Source: Pseudarthrobacter enclensis
GTDB taxonomy: Bacteria > Actinomycetota > Actinomycetes > Actinomycetales > Micrococcaceae
DNA: 64,000 bases
Direction of reading: 5' to 3'
Assembly: GCF_030811655.1 (NCBI RefSeq)
Contig: NZ_JAUSRE010000002.1
Span: 272,948-336,947, forward strand
The position numbers and the translations under genes were made by a program. This document shows positions 63,289 through 64,000 of the stretch, in pieces; position 1 is the stretch's first letter, and every line of letters begins with the position of its first letter. The notes under the pieces were generated by a model that made no database searches, was not told the DNA's origin, and saw only the letters and a list, made by a program, of their open reading frames with translations.

Positions 63289-64000
63289 ATGGGGAAAGCG
63301 GCGGTGGTGAGTGCGTTGGCGGAGATGCGTGCTGCCCTTGCCGTGCTGGTTGCGGAGGTGGAGGGCTCTGGTTCGGAGCCGTTTTCGGTGGCTGATCCGT
63401 TGGCTGGTTTGGCGGATGGTTGCCTGGATATTCTGGCTGGTGCCCGTGGGGTGGAGGCCGGGATTGCGGCGTTGAAGGCCAAGGCGGCGGTGGTGTACGC
63501 GGATGCTGCGTGTGCTGTTGCGGGGCCGGAGGTGCCGGTGCAGGGGCAGGAGATGGCGGTCGCGGCGGAGATCGGGTGTGTGTTGGTGCTTGGGCCGCGG
63601 GCGGCGTCGTCGTTCCTGGCCACGTCGCACGCTTTGGTCAAGGAGTTGCCGCGGACCCTGTCGGCGCTGCAGGCCGGGACCCTGTCCTGGGGCCACGCGG
63701 TGGCCATGGCGGACGAGGGCGCGTGTCTTGATGCTGTGGGGGCGTCGGCGTTGGAGGCGCATTTCCTGGACCCGGATGCACCGGACGCGGCGCGGGGCTG
63801 CCCGGCCGGGCAGATGCCGGCGCACCGGTTCAGGGCCAAGGCCCGCACCTGGCGGGAACGCCACCACGCCGAGAGCATCGAAGCCCGGCACGCCAAGGGG
63901 GTGGCGGACCGGCGGGTGGAGTTCCGGGCGGATCGGGACGGGATGGCCTGGCTGTCCGCGTACCTGCCCGCTGCCCAGGCGTTGGCGGGGTGGAACCGGC
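63289..64000 (+). CDS. DUF222 / HNH endonuclease family protein, 5' part
   Basis: The gene runs off the right edge after 237 codons. It has the actinobacterial DUF222 (13E12-repeat) pattern: ADGCLDILAGARGVEAGIAA near residue 45, VAAEIGCVLVLGPRAASSFL near 93, GTLSWGHAVAMADE and PAHRFRAKARTWRERHH near 190, DRDGMAWLSAYLP at the edge. The HNH nuclease expected at the C-terminus is outside. Codon use is more T/G-rich than in neighbours (GTG, GTT, TTG), suggesting mobile or recently acquired origin. CATGAT seven bases before the ATG may be a -10. Confidence 0.8.
   Translation, partial: MGKAAVVSALAEMRAALAVLVAEVEGSGSEPFSVADPLAGLADGCLDILAGARGVEAGIAALKAKAAVVYADAACAVAGPEVPVQGQEMAVAAEIGCVLVLGPRAASSFLATSHALVKELPRTLSALQAGTLSWGHAVAMADEGACLDAVGASALEAHFLDPDAPDAARGCPAGQMPAHRFRAKARTWRERHHAESIEARHAKGVADRRVEFRADRDGMAWLSAYLPAAQALAGWNR

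Overview
The window is high-GC actinobacterial chromosome, most likely Arthrobacter or a close relative (Pseudarthrobacter, Paenarthrobacter). The reasons are strong GC bias at third codon positions, many GTG starts, several promoters with the -10 six or seven bases before an ATG (leaderless mRNAs), GAF-ANTAR regulators, a GlnR-type site at amt, and a DUF222/HNH protein at the right edge. No rRNA, tRNA, insertion sequence, prophage or CRISPR array was found. The window opens inside an MpaB-family oxygenase gene and ends inside the DUF222 gene.

Bases 1-16,500 hold a NepI-like exporter with a cupin gene, a universal stress protein, an XRE/MmyB-type regulator divergent from a zinc alcohol dehydrogenase, a second dehydrogenase, nitronate monooxygenase, two GAF-ANTAR proteins, an ArsR-SRPBCC pair, a DUF1992 protein, a class A penicillin-binding protein, a PadR regulator with a Gly-Phe repeat tail, and amt. 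The exporter and the dehydrogenase share the same 15-bp tandem operator, so the XRE protein probably controls both.

Bases 16,700-20,600 look like a small catabolic module: a nitrilase-superfamily amidohydrolase, a GntR/FCD regulator, an MFS importer broken by a frameshift, and a DUF2848 protein, with related operators at both ends. Bases 20,600-32,000 are mixed: UPF0060 membrane protein, luciferase-like oxidoreductase, a ferredoxin reductase-desaturase pair behind a ten-codon leader ORF, an ArsR-CDF metal-efflux operon, alpha/beta hydrolase, response regulator, a third GAF-ANTAR protein, an adenylate kinase paralogue, an epimerase-like protein and a PAP2 phosphatase. Bases 32,000-42,100 carry a heat-shock unit (HspR-like MerR, Hsp20, J-domain protein), carbohydrate and lipid enzymes (GH1, GH15, DUF2183 phosphatase), DUF72, a YegP-like protein, a HAD phosphatase that seems frameshifted, and a third zinc dehydrogenase.

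Bases 42,100-61,500 form the most coherent region, a purine-to-malate pathway. Guanine deaminase, a FeS-molybdenum fused XdhD-type dehydrogenase with separate FAD subunit and XdhC, two NCS2 permeases, uricase and ureidoglycine aminohydrolase lead from guanine towards glyoxylate; malate synthase and malic enzyme then carry glyoxylate to malate and pyruvate. An HpcH/HpaI-fold protein of unknown role sits between malate synthase and allE, and an IclR regulator stands divergent to malic enzyme. Allantoinase, HIU hydrolase and OHCU decarboxylase are not in the window. A secreted GH16 enzyme and a LigD-type polymerase interrupt the cluster. Sequence motifs recur at three of its promoters, and a minus-strand terminator without an annotated gene lies upstream of uricase.

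The right end has an aldo/keto reductase with a leaderless promoter, a uracil-DNA glycosylase-like protein and the DUF222 fragment. Several intergenic gaps carry very similar long hairpins, two of them almost identical over 46 bases.
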